Assembly (NCBI RefSeq): GCF_023343835.1
Contig: NC_064472.1
Span: forward strand, 45,517,799 to 45,581,798
Reading direction: 5' to 3'
Length of the DNA stretch: 64,000 bases
Origin: Lagopus muta
Lineage: Eukaryota > Chordata > Aves > Galliformes > Phasianidae
In this document: positions 24,622 through 36,345 of the stretch, piece after piece
Layout of the letters: each line of letters starts with the position of its first letter
How positions within the stretch are numbered: position 1 is the stretch's first letter
Position numbers and translations under genes: made by a program
Notes under the pieces: generated by a model
The model's database searches: none
Told to the model about the DNA's origin: nothing
The model's input: the letters and a program-made list of their open reading frames with translations, nothing else

Positions 24622-25489
24622 TATCTATTTTTTTTGTAAAATGTAATTCCCAGTATGTTTTCTGTTTTTAATTATATGATGCATCCAATCAGATAATAGA
24701 AAAAATTCCAGGTGAGTTCTGTAACTTGTGTAGAAAAAAAAAAAAAAGGCAAATGTTTGTAATGGTCTTGAAAGTCAAAGCTATTCACTGAATGACTATA
24801 TATTTTTTTCAACAGAACTAGATTCAAATGTTTTTCACATAATCTAACAAACCCTTAGAACAATGAAGTTGTACTCAAACAGAGTACATTTTTACAAATT
24901 ACTGGATGAGGTCTGAGAGTGTTCTCCTGTGAGAAAAGCTTGATGTCAATTTTGAACATAAGGAATACTAATACCATTAAAAAAAATAATGGACATCATA
25001 GTTTATAACAATTACAGACAAACCCTCACCAGGAAGATAAACTTTAAATGCAAGAGGAATCCATGTCAGAATTTTTGTAGTCTTAGGTAGCTGCAAACCA
25101 TTTAGTCAGTGCACCAGAGATCAAGAAGCAATATAATCTCATTGTGAGCTTCATTATGTCAACATTCACAGCATTTTGTAGAGTCAGAACTTATCTCCCT
25201 TCTGTAACATTTTGTATTTCTAAAGCATAATTCCAACTGAAATATATTTCTGGACGCTTGGCTTCTATTACCTTCCTTGTTTTTCCCCAGTGACTGTGTA
25301 GTAACTAAGATCAGAAATTGCAGAATTTGTGTTAGAACTGCAGGAAAGAGAGCAAACATATTTTCTGCGATGGTCACCTGTATAATCAATAGATATCAAG
25401 ATGTTATAATCACAATATAATCAAGAGAGTTAGGCAAAGTAGACAGCAATAACAAAAAGAGAATAAGTGGAAGAGCTTACCCTTTGGCT
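24622..25489. other. AT-rich DNA, no recognised feature
   Basis: Nothing seen beyond short A runs near 24735. Confidence 0.5.
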
Positions 25490-25680
25490 GGGCTCACCAC
25501 AAAACACCAAGAGAAGTGATCTCCAGAAGAGATCCTTCCCCTCTGGTAGCCAGCCCTTAAATAGGTCTAGGAGGACGAATTGCCTTCACCTGTGCTCCTC
25601 TGGCTGACTCATGGCTCGCCTCAGGTGATCAATCAGAGGTTCAGGCCGTGACTCAGCAGTTCCCATACATCACCCTTTAG
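25490..25680 (-). promoter_or_regulatory. Promoter-like block with TATA and two AP-1 sites (possible LTR)
   Basis: Read on the minus strand there is TGAGTCA at 25655-25649 and again at 25611-25605, then TATTTAAG at 25563-25556, and about 75 bp later AAAGGTAAGC, a good splice donor. The local GC content is above that of the flanks. The order of enhancer sites, TATA and donor fits a retroviral LTR promoter or the first exon of a non-coding transcript. No LTR ends were identified. Confidence 0.35.
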
Positions 25681-26924
25681 TGATAGAGAGGAAACTACCT
25701 CTGTCCAGATTCTTACCAACAGCAATATCTGTATTTAAGCAGGAGAAATTCATCCTGCTACCAAATGCAGAGATTGTTCTAATCACAATATTTAAATAAC
25801 CACAACTACATTGAAATAAACTCCAAGAACAGTCACAGTGCCAGTAGTCTCTGAGCAGAATTCTCTCTTCAAAACAGTATTTTCAAACGATTTACAACAA
25901 CAAAGAAGAATGTCTGTGAGCTAATCTAGTGACCTGTCTACTGAGTTCTTCAAAGATTCTGCCAGGTTTTGAATTTATATACAGTCCGCCCACAGGGCAG
26001 TAACCTTGATGTGCATTCAGTATCTTACTGTAACCAACCTGGACTGGTTAATAGTACACTGATAGCTCGCAGCACTGATGCACGCTGTACAGGTGCACAC
26101 ACTTAAGCAGATCTGTACATACCTCTGTCTCTTCAGTATTTCAAGGAAGAAATGCCAATAAATGGTATGACTTAATAGAAAATTCAGCTTTCAGTACCTT
26201 CTAGGGGAAGAGCTTTTGTCATTCATCCTGGTTTATTCTATGCTACAATCCCACCACATTTGATAAAGCTACTTATGCAAAGAAGATTTTCAAGAAGAGT
26301 CTTGAAATCTAATGTCCTAATTGCACTTGCATTGTAAACACTCAATACTTTTTCCATACCTTGATTTCTATCAGATCAAATACCAGAATAAAGGCAAAAC
26401 AAGTGAGGAAAAACAAATTGCAAGAGAAAATCAAATGAAATACAGAAGAAAATTAGATATATACTCCTAAATTAATACATTTATTCAAAAACAACAGAAC
26501 AAGGAATAATGTTATAGTTTCAAAGTTACATCCCTGTTGAAAAACAGTTGGCCCTGCTTTGCACAGCTGAGAGGGCCTGGACTTTGTGACGTGTATGTTA
26601 TTCCCTCTTTGGAAAGTCACAAAATAGTCTGAGGTTTGAACTAAACAAAATGCTCTGCCAGCTACTGGAATTCACAGATCAGGAAAGCATAGTACTCCTT
26701 TATTTTGTGATGACTAGATCTATCAAATTATCCTGAGGAGAATGGTTTGAAAAGGAATCCTGCCAACTCCCATCTATGACAGAGGTGTTGATGCAACACA
26801 GTCATTTTCATGTACTCAGTCCTGTGGAAGAGAAAAACAGAAATATAAGACACCTAAGAACTTCAGTGGTGTAGTATAACTTATTGTTATACTACATTGT
26901 TATTGTTATACTACGTTGTTGGTG
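25681..26924. other. AT-rich DNA, no recognised feature
   Basis: Ordinary sequence. A short duplication of TTGTTATACTAC (26883-26918) directly precedes the next CR1. Confidence 0.5.
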
Positions 26925-27937
26925 GTGCAGAGTCCAGTTGGAGGCCTGTAACCAGCGGTGTTCCTCAGGGGTCTGTGCTGGGTCCGGTCTTGTTCAACAT
27001 CTTCATCAATGACCTTGATGAGGGGATAATGGCCACCCTCAGCAAGTTTGCTGATGATACGAAGTTGGGAGGATTGGCTGACACGCCTGAAGGCTGTGCT
27101 GCCATTCAGCGAGACCTGGATAGGCTGGAGAGCTGGGCAGAAAAAAAACGGATGAGGTTTAACAAAAGCAAGTGTAGAGTCTTGCATCTGGGGAGGAATA
27201 ATTGCATGCACCAGTACAGGTTGGGGGATGACCTGCTGGAGGGGAGCTCTGCGGAAAGGGACCTGGGTGTCCTGGTGGATGACAGGTTGGCCATGAGCCA
27301 GCAGTGTGCCCTTGTGGCCAAAAAGGCCAATGGCTTACTGGCTGCATTAAAAAGAGCGTGGCCAGCAGGTCAAAGGAGGTGATCCTCCCCCTCTACTCTG
27401 CCCTGGTAAGACCTCATCTGGAGTACTGCGTCCAGTTCTGGGCTCCCCAGTGCAAAAAAGACAGGGATCTCTTGGAAAGAGTCCAGCGGAGGGCCGCGAA
27501 GATGGTGAAGGGCCTGGAGCATCTCTCGTATGAAGAAAGGCTGAGTGAACTGGGTCTGTTCAGCCTTGAGAAAAGGAGACTGAGAGGGGACCTGATCCAG
27601 GTCTATAAATATCTAAGGTGTGGGGGGCAGAATGGCGAGGCCGGACTCTTTTCAGTGGTGAGTGGAGACAGGACAAGGGGAAACGGCCAGAAACTGCAGC
27701 ATAGGAAGTTCCGCACAAACATGCGCAAGAACTTCTTTACAGTGAGGGTGACGGAGCACTGGAACAGGCTGCCCAGGGAGGTGGTGGAGTCTCCTTCTCT
27801 GGAGATGTTCAAGACCTGCCTGGATGCCTACCTGTGCTACCTGGTGTAGGGAACCTGCTTTGGCAGGGGGGTTGGACTCGATGATCTCTGGAGGTCCCTT
27901 CCAACCCCTACAATTCTGTGATTCTGTGATTCTGTGA
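26925..27937 (+). mobile_element. Young CR1 LINE, 3' kilobase
   Basis: Sense copy, 5'-truncated in the RT palm. It carries [19 protein letters not shown], then [12 protein letters not shown] (catalytic FADD intact), then the C-terminal block ([36 protein letters not shown]) and the 3' repeat ATTCTGTGATTCTGTG (27911-27937). One frameshift lies near 27340. It is very similar to the antisense copy at 45617-47625. Confidence 0.94.
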
Positions 27938-30460
27938 ACTTAGATATTCTCCAGCTCATTCAAACTGCAAGATATGCTAAAACCACACTTCTTAGAATAA
28001 GTCATCTAATCACTCTTTGAACTGATCTTTTTCTAGCCCTAGCATTCTCCCTATTATTTTTACTTTGTTACTTCTTCCCTGTCTTCTCAGACTGAGAGAT
28101 AAGGAAACATCCTCATCCTGATGTCTTCATTTTAGTTAATTCTCACTGTCTTGAACATTGTCCATTTTTATATCCCACATCAAAATCTCTTTTGTTGGTT
28201 GGTTTCCAAGTCTGGTGCTAGCTGTTCCTCCAAAGTTGCATCCTTCTGAATCTGATTAATTTACTTGCTTTATATTTAAACTTTCTTCTCTCTCTCTTAT
28301 GTCTCTCTTATGCACATTTATGCTTACCTTTTCTTTCTCTGCTATTTCTTTTAATGCTTCCTTTCCATTGGGAATCTTCAGGAAAAATTAACTATTTGTT
28401 AATACTATCAGAAGCAGGAAAAATAAAAATTAAATTAGTGTTGTAGTGATAATACTAATAAACCTATAGAAAATATATTTTTGAAACATTTAACTGCAGT
28501 TCGATATTTTTTTTTTAACTGCAAATCTAGCTGACTGGAAGTGAGAATGATTTTTCAATATCAGTGTATCTGTATAGTGGCAAGAGCTGCTGATTATTAA
28601 ACTACTTCTCATTTTGAAAAATGAGCAAGGGAACGTAGATGGAGAAAGTGGTTGATTTATGCTCCATCAAATGTCCTGTGTTTTGCTGTGTTTCTAAGCA
28701 TTTCTTCAAGAGGAACCTGTGCTTTTTCTCTATTAAGTTTTTATAGATAGTAAAATTCCAAGATACATGTAAATGACTATGCAAAATAACAGACTATTAA
28801 TTAGCCACATCTTCACTGATTTCTAGAGGGAAAATTGCAGCAGAACAATTTTGTGTAGGTTCACTCTTATCAGAACAAAGATTGATAAAGATTCCTAAAA
28901 CCAAGGAAGTATATTGTTATGAAGTTAGCACAGTATCCAATGGAATGTTTAAAACTTCCTTCAGGTTTGTAATTTGTCTTGGAATAATGGTTACTTATCC
29001 AAGAATAATGCTTAAAATAAACAAATCTGTGTTTTAGGGTTGTTTCTATACAGCTGAATGGATTTCCATGATGGGAGTAAATTCCATGTTTGTATGGAAA
29101 CTCAAATGTTACATTTGGCAACCCTCGAAGATAGGCTCTGCCAAGAATCAAATTGCTGGGCCTATGAGCACACTCTAGTGCTTCTAGAGCTTTAGAAACT
29201 CAACCCTATCGCATTTTAGACAGGCATACCTCACTGGCAAAGGTCTTTGCTTACAAACTGTATTCACGGTAAAACATGTGGTATCCTCCTGCCTTCTGTT
29301 TTCCCCCAGTATGCAGACTAGCAGTACTGGTACATTGTAAGCCACTTCCTGGGTGTCTTCAGCACTCTGCTGAATGACAAAGTGATTATAACAGTAATGT
29401 GTGGCTCACCTCTGAATAGTGAGTTGTGCTGGATGATATTTAGTCATTAGAATCTTTTGCAGATATTGCACAGAGTTCTGCACAAAATCTGATGTATTTG
29501 TTAAAGGAAGCAATACATGGAGAGACTGAAAAATACGTACAAAAAAAATAAAGCTTTCGTGTGGGCTCCATGCAAATGCTATTACATAGCACATAACAAA
29601 GAATTCATTATCAGTTAGTATTTCCTTCCTAAATCTACAGACAGCCTGGAACAAGAGGTCTGAGGAGGATTTATGCACCTTATCCTCTCAGTGAAATGTT
29701 AAGGGGAAAATAAAAATCACAATGCAAAACCTACCTCACCAATATAGTTGCTGAGTATTCTAGTGTAACGATCCAACTAAGATATTTATATATCAGCTCA
29801 AAAGCTCTCTAACATCTTCTCTCTTATGGCTCAGCTCTCACTTATATAGTCATTAAAGACTGCAGATCTGTGGTCTTTAAATGTGCAGTTGTGTATGGCC
29901 AGTAAAACCTCCAGCATATAAAAAAATTGGATGTGTGGTGATGGTTTAAGATAAAATGAGTTTAATCTCCAAATAAATAACAAAGAAGAGCCTAACAGAT
30001 TAAATAAATAGGAAAATGAAAAATGCAATCAATTTCTCTTTTACTGTATATTAAATTGTCTTTGTTTCTCCAGTCCGTCACAGCATGCAATGGAATGTAA
30101 GTCAAATGCTCTACAGCACAGACTTGAGTATGACTTGTATAAGAAAATACTGAAGCTTTGTCTTAATAATGATGATTATCAAAAGCTAACACCAGAAGAG
30201 ACAAGAAAACTTCAGACACAGCAAATATAACGAGCCAATTAAGGTCTTCTAGATTAAATATTCTTTTATGGTTTTAATTCTGACAGCTCATTGCTCCTTC
30301 CTGAAGTTAGGTAGCAGTCTGTCCCTTTATTGCACAGAGATAAAGTTTAATTGGTATATCGAGCCTCGCTCCCAGTACAGATTCTCACTCATAACCACTT
30401 ATTAGCCTTATTATTGAAATTAATCTATTAAAATCCCTATTTCTGTTAATTTGATAGAAA

Positions 30461-30497
30461 GAAAAAAAAAACACACACACACACACACAAAAAAAAA
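30461..30497. repeat. (AC)n microsatellite flanked by A runs
   Basis: About ten CA dinucleotides between two A homopolymers. Confidence 0.95.
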
Positions 30498-33400
30498 CCA
30501 ACTATAGTTGATCACAACCTCAGTGACTCTTTGGTGGTACTTTCAGTGCCCCCCAGATTCCCTTCCTCAGATTAGGCATTCTCTTTGATGGGTTTCATTA
30601 GTAACCTTCCTATTGTCAGCTTTTTCCTCTAATGGAAACTTTTTACTCATCCTCTCTTTTCAAAGAGTGACCTTTTCCAACACAGAATGGAAATACTTGT
30701 AGTGTTAATACTGTCAGCTAATGTTTAATACATCTTTCTCTCTCTTAGATAACTTTAGTTTCTGTTATCCTTTTTCCTGTGCCAATTTTCTATTTTTCTT
30801 ACTATATGTGCCTGTAGAAGCTACTGACTTTAACTGCTAAAGTTTATAGCTTCCACTAAGATGAATTTACATAAATCTATTTTATCTTTAAATGACTGCA
30901 AGGCTCCAGTGATCACTGTCAGTAGATACTGATGCTGAACTGGGGCTGTATGCTGCAATTAATCCTACTACACTATACTTTCAAATACTATACAAATATA
31001 TACTATACAAATATTAGTATTTTTATCTTTTCTTGATAAAAAATTATGTATACCTATTGCACGCCTAAATTGTCCAAATGATTTTGATCTCTCTGGGTTT
31101 AATTTTTAACCCTTCCTCATCCTTCTTTTTTCTGTCCACTAATATGGTTAAATGAACTTTGTGAAAGTGACCCACATGAAGTGAAAATGTAGTAGATATG
31201 TATTAAAAAGTATGCTTAGATTCTGTACGGATAAAAATTAATTTATCAGAAATGAACAATAAAAGGAATGACATGGCAAACTGCAGCAGGCAAGGACTGG
31301 CACAGTAGGAGGTAAAAATAAAAATGAGATAAATACACAGTATGGAGTTTGCAGAAGTATCCAGAATTTCGAAGGCAGTCAGATGGTTGAGCGTGTTGCA
31401 GGGATGAAGTTGTCTCCAGTCAAGGAGTTCAAAGAACATGTAACAGAGTTGGTTGAAAGGCCAGTTAAAAGCAGCTGTGTCTCAGCTACCTTAACTACTA
31501 CACTTAACTAGTCTTAGATGCATCTTCACACCAGAATGAGATTTAAACTTTGTCTAGCCAGTGAGGATAATGTGCTTCCTGACTGTGGCTATTCATTTAC
31601 AAATTGTACCATGCACAGGTGAGAAAATGGGAGAGATGGAAAAAGAATATTGAGTGTTATAATTCTATAAAGAAGAATCCCTGGATTCTTTGAGATAGTA
31701 AAAAGAGAAAAGCCTTCATTAGGTACTTCTGGCAGTGAAGAGAGAGAGCTGAATGGTGCAGCTTAGTTGTACTGCATAGCATGGCATCCAAAATAGCTGT
31801 TCTTAGCAGGAAAGACACTTGCTCTCTAGCCATTGACCCAGCTTCTCTAATATAGCCTCTGGTATTTTTGCATTTCCTTGCCAGCTTTCAATCAGATTCA
31901 ATATTTCTGCCTAGAAATATATCCTGACTCTAACAGCAGCCAAATGCTAATTCTTCAGAAAAGCCGTATAAGGCAGAAGTACACAGCATTCCTTTCCTAC
32001 ACATGTCTTCTTAGTTCTCAACGGGTATCAAGACTTTGTTTATAAATTAAAAAATTAAATTAAAATTAAAAAAAAAAAAAGACTATGGACTGATTTGATA
32101 AAGGAGCCTCTAAGCATCACCAGTTGTGTCTGTTTCTTAGTGATTTGTAGAAGGATCACATGTAAGGGTAATCTGTTTTAATAAGCTACGGAGTATGAGA
32201 GTATGAGTAATTAGGGAGCCTTTAAATTTGGTCACATGCATACCCAGTGTAAGAGAACATGGATAATCATTGAAGTACGGGAGAGCAGCCAGTATTACTA
32301 TATCAAGCCATTAGTTGTCAGACTTCAGGTAATGGAAATTCTGGGTGTAAACTTTAAAGAAACATTGTGAAACATTACCGTCATAATTCAAACTGTCAGC
32401 AAATATCACTTTGTTTAAACTTACAGATGACAACGTTAGCTTTGAAAGGTACAGCACTACATATTTGTGTAAAGGTCTTGATATGATTAGCTATCATCTC
32501 TTATCAGTAGAACTGAGCTTCAGTTCTTTTTTCTGTGGAGTGATTTTAATTCTTTTTTAAAGAAGGGGATCATGTCTATAAAACTCATGTACTAGACAAA
32601 ACTACATTATTCGAAGTCTCTGCTAATGATCTTTTTATGATCTGCATAACCATGAAAATCCATATGTATGCAGAAGACAGCACTTTTTAATGACACTTAC
32701 AAACATGGAATGTGACAATTATGAACTGTTACCTATTAGATTGCATGCCACAATATTTTCAATGGTATATTTTAATATGATGGTTTTACATGGAAATAAA
32801 GATGCTTTGGGGGACAAAATTAAAAGAAAAGTGCCTTATAATTCAGGCTTTATATATATTTTATTTAACATGGGAAACATATAAAGATATTTTTGTATTA
32901 AAGCCTGCACAATGTGGCTGAACAACTTGCTATACAAATCTTTTTTCTAAACTTTGTCTGAATACAGTAGAATCAAGTGATCTGTGCAACCCTGGCAAGC
33001 AGTTCACTGGCAAATGCTAAACTCTTGCAACAGGCAATTGATATTATGCTATCAATATAGCACAGATTTCCTACTAAAACAACTATTGGCAGAATTACAG
33101 CCAGAGCTACTCCTGTAGTTGTCTGATTAACTTCTACATGTTTAATGAAACATTAAAAAGTGTAAGACTTTTTGGGTGGCTTTCTAATACACTTTATGGT
33201 TGGTTTTGTTTTGTTTCATTTTTCCATTTGAGAGCATTTTTTTAGAAGGCAGCTATTTAAAAATATTTTATAGTAACACATTTGACAGACATCTAGACAT
33301 CTAGAGAGCTGCCCTTAATTGGTGCTATATTTCTTTAAGGAAATGTAGCACGAAGCTCACTGCTGTAAAGAAAATCTTAAGAAAGTTACGATTTTGAAAA

Positions 33401-33718
33401 AAAGGAAATCCCATTAGCTATAATATTGCTAACACTTAACACTAGATTCATTTTCAGAGGTGTTATAATTAGATGCAGAAAATAATCTTTACCTGACTAT
33501 GAAGTATATTCCAAACTTGGACTTATATTCTTTCAGCTTTCTTGTGCACTGGAGATAACAATTCTACAGAAGTAACAGCCAAAAGATAGGCAGTAATGAG
33601 ATAAAAAGATGAAGTGACTGCAGCACATTTTTTCTCCTCCTAACAAAGGCTCCACTTTTTTCTTTTTCTTTTTTTTTTTTTTTTTAGAATGAAGGTAGTC
33701 AAGCACAAGAACAAAATC

Positions 33719-33763
33719 TCTCCCCTCCCCTCCCCTCCCCTCCCCTCCCCTCCCCTCCCCTTC
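33719..33763. repeat. (CCCCT)n repeat
   Basis: Eight or so CCCCT units. The minus strand is AGGGG-rich, the mirror of the tract at 16545. Confidence 0.95.
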
Positions 33764-34059
33764 CCTGCTGGCTTGTTTGGGCTGGTGAATACAAACAATA
33801 TAAATGTAAACAAATCCATACCTAGCTATCTTGGTTACTGTCTGAGTTCCCTGAGAACAGTTGGCTTCTCTTTGTATATTCAGGGAATGTTTATGGAAGT
33901 GCTTCGGTGTTTTCCAGAGCAGAAGAGAACTGCAACCCAGCCCTGAAACTTAGATTTTTTTAATGCTACAAGTTTTCTCAGTCAAAAATCAATGGGGTAA
34001 AAATGTGTATTCCAATATAGATGCAAAAGTTGCTTTATTCCATCTGGAGAAGTCAGCGA

Positions 34060-35690
34060 ATTCACAGAATCACACAGAATCACAGAATTGTTGGGGCTGG
34101 AAAGGACCTCTATAGATCAAGTCCACCTCTCCTGTCAAAGCAGGCTCCGTAGACCAAGGTTGTACTGTACTTAAGTGAATTTGTGTGTAACTTCCGGTGC
34201 TTCAGGTTGTGGCTGCTTCCCTTTGTCCTACACCATGCACTGCTGAAAAGAGTCTGGCCTCATCCCTTTGTCTCCCACACCTTATTTATAGACATTAATC
34301 AGATCCCCTCTCAGTCTTTTCTTAACAGACCCAGATTGCTCAGCCTTTCATCAGAAGAGAGGTGCTCCAGGCCCTCATCTTTGTGGCCCTCCACTGGACT
34401 CTCTCCAGGAGATCCCTGGATCCTTTTTTGTACTGGGAAGCCCAGATCTAGATACAGTACTCCAGGTCAGGCCTCAAAGGGCAGAGTAGAGAGGGAGGAT
34501 CACCTCCTTTGATCTGCTGGCCATACTCTTTTCAGTGCACCCCAGAATGCAACTGGCCTTTTTGGCCACACTGTCAGCTCCTGGCCAACCTGTTGTCCAG
34601 CAGGACACCCAGACTCCTCTCTGCAGAGCTCCTCTACAGCAGGTCATCCCCCAACCTGTACTGGTGCATGTGGTTATTCCTCCCTAGGTAAACAACTCGA
34701 CAATTGCATTTGTTAAACCTCATCCAGTTCCTGTCTGCCCAACTCTTCAGTCTGTCCAGGTCTCGCTGAATTGCAGCACAACCTTCTGGTGTGTCAGCAA
34801 TTCCTCCCAGCTTCCTATCATCAGCAAATTTGCTGAGAGTGGACTTTATCCCCTCATCAAGGGCCCTGATGAAGATGTTGAACAAGTCCGGACCCAGCAC
34901 CAACCTCTGGGGAACACCGCTGGTTACAGGTCTCCAACTGGACTCTGCACTGCCGATCACATCTCTCTGAGCTCTGCCAGTCAGCCAGTTCTCAATCCAC
35001 CTCACTGTCCACTCATCTATCCCACATTTCTTCAGATTTGTTATAAGGATGACATAGAAGACAGTACCAAACGCCTTGCTGAAATCGAAGTAAAGTACAT
35101 CCACTGCTCTCCCCCAAAGCACCCAGCCAGTGATGACATTACGGAAGGCTACCAGATTGGTTGAGCATGGCCTGTCCCTGGTGAACACATAACGACTATT
35201 CGTAATAACCTTCTTCTCTTCCAATTTCCTAGAGATAGCATCCAGAACAAGCTGCTTCATCACCATTCTAGGAATGGAGATTGAGTGGTCTGCAGTTTCC
35301 CAGACCCTCCTTCTTACCCTTTTTGAAGACTGGAGAGACATTAGCTATCCTGCAGTCTTCAGGCACCTCTCCCATTCTCCAAGAACTCTCAAAGATGATA
35401 GAGAGTGGTTCAGCAATTATCTCTGCCAACTTCCTCAGCACATGTGGATGCATCCCCTCAGGACCCAAGGATTTATGTACACTGATGCTCTTGAACTATC
35501 TCCTCCCTCACCAAAGGGAAGCCTTCAATTCCCCAGACTCTCTCACTTACCTCCAGGGTCCAGGATTCCCAAGCAGGAGTCTTTGCAATGAAGACAGAAG
35601 CAAAGAAGGCGTTCAGTATCTCCGCCTTCTCGACATTTCTTGAGTCAAGTACATTCTTCTTCCAGTCTCTTTTAACAGATATATCCATTA
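34060..35690 (-). mobile_element. CR1 LINE, RT region
   Basis: Antisense copy beginning CACAGAATCACACAGAATC. The minus strand has an uninterrupted frame of 235 codons (35341-34634) spanning most of the RT, including [36 protein letters not shown] (Gln-Gly changed to Gln-Arg) and [10 protein letters not shown]. The MGPEGMHPHVLRKLAE block lies in another frame just upstream (35468). Confidence 0.92.
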
Positions 35691-35825
35691 TTTATAATGC
35701 CTGTGCAGGCAATCATCAAGAACTTAGATTCAAAACTACAATCTGTAAAACTGAGCAAAGTATTGAAAATCAAATAACCCTTTAATGAAAAATACTGAAC
35801 TTCATTTCATGCTTAGATTTGTATT

Positions 35826-35911
35826 CTTTGGCAGGGGGGTTGGACTCGATGATCTCTGGAGGTCCCTTCCAATCCCTACAATTCTGTGATTCTGTGATTC
35901 TATGATTCTGA
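35826..35911 (+). mobile_element. Isolated CR1 3' end (about 86 bp)
   Basis: GGCAGGGGGGTTGGACTCG, then the ATTCTGTGATTCTGTGATTC repeat. It is an extremely 5'-truncated sense insertion. Confidence 0.88.
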
Positions 35912-35984
35912 GTAGACTTTTACTCTTAGAAAAAGGGAGACTCCCCCATCTCATCTTACCAGCCTGTGATAGAAACGCAAAACC

Positions 35985-36097
35985 ACAGAATATCCTAGTT
36001 GGAAAGGATGCACAATGGTCATACAATTGTAGAATCATGAACAGGCTTAGAATGGAAGGGACCTTAAAGATCATCTGTTTTCAATCCTCTGCTACGA
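35985..36097 (-). mobile_element. CR1 3' end fragments
   Basis: Two CR1-type antisense starts follow each other: ACAGAATATCCTAGTTGGAA (35985) and TAGAATCATGAACAGGCTTA (36030) with AAAGATCATCTG. Confidence 0.6.
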
Positions 36098-36345
36098 CAA
36101 AGCGGGGGCACCCAGGAGGCCGCAGCAGCAAAGGGAACCGGTAAGGGGACGCCTCAGCCTGGGCAGCCCACTGGGAGGGTTTCCTTCCTGAGGGACCCGG
36201 GCACTCGTTCCTCCGCTGACGGGGTCAGCGAGTGACCGTGGCCTCTCTTCCTTTCCTAGCGTGACCCCTGCAGCTGCAGCAGCGCGGTGAGGAGCAGCCC
36301 CTCATCCCCTTCGCTTTCCTGCCCTCCTTGTCTTTTCTGCAGGTC
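36098..36345. other. Isolated CpG-dense segment with splice-like sites
   Basis: About 14 CpG in 215 bp within AT-rich DNA. On the + strand there is ACCG|GTAAGG (36141) and, 119 bp on, CTTTCCTAG (36259), then GCG|GTGAGG (36287) and TTCTGCAG (36342). This looks like the 5' end of a gene or a relic of one, but no coding exon is recognised. On the minus strand a 79-codon open frame (36541-36302) enters it (MKTLIKKVGEELYAKK), also unrecognised. Confidence 0.4.

Larger units (their letters stand above)
27938..34059. other. Six-kilobase AT-rich stretch without genes
   Basis: Only simple repeats are visible: (AC)n at 30470-30488, A-rich DNA near 32050-32080, and the CCCCT repeat at 33719-33763. No ORF looks like a gene, and no transposon is recognised, which is notable given the repeat load elsewhere. 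Confidence 0.5.

Noticed and set aside
30060..30235. Possible small exon with coding-like text
   Set aside because: All frames contain stops within about 30 codons and no convincing splice sites were found.
36287..36342. Second GT...AG pair in the CpG-dense patch as a real intron
   Set aside because: At 56 bp it is shorter than vertebrate introns normally allow.
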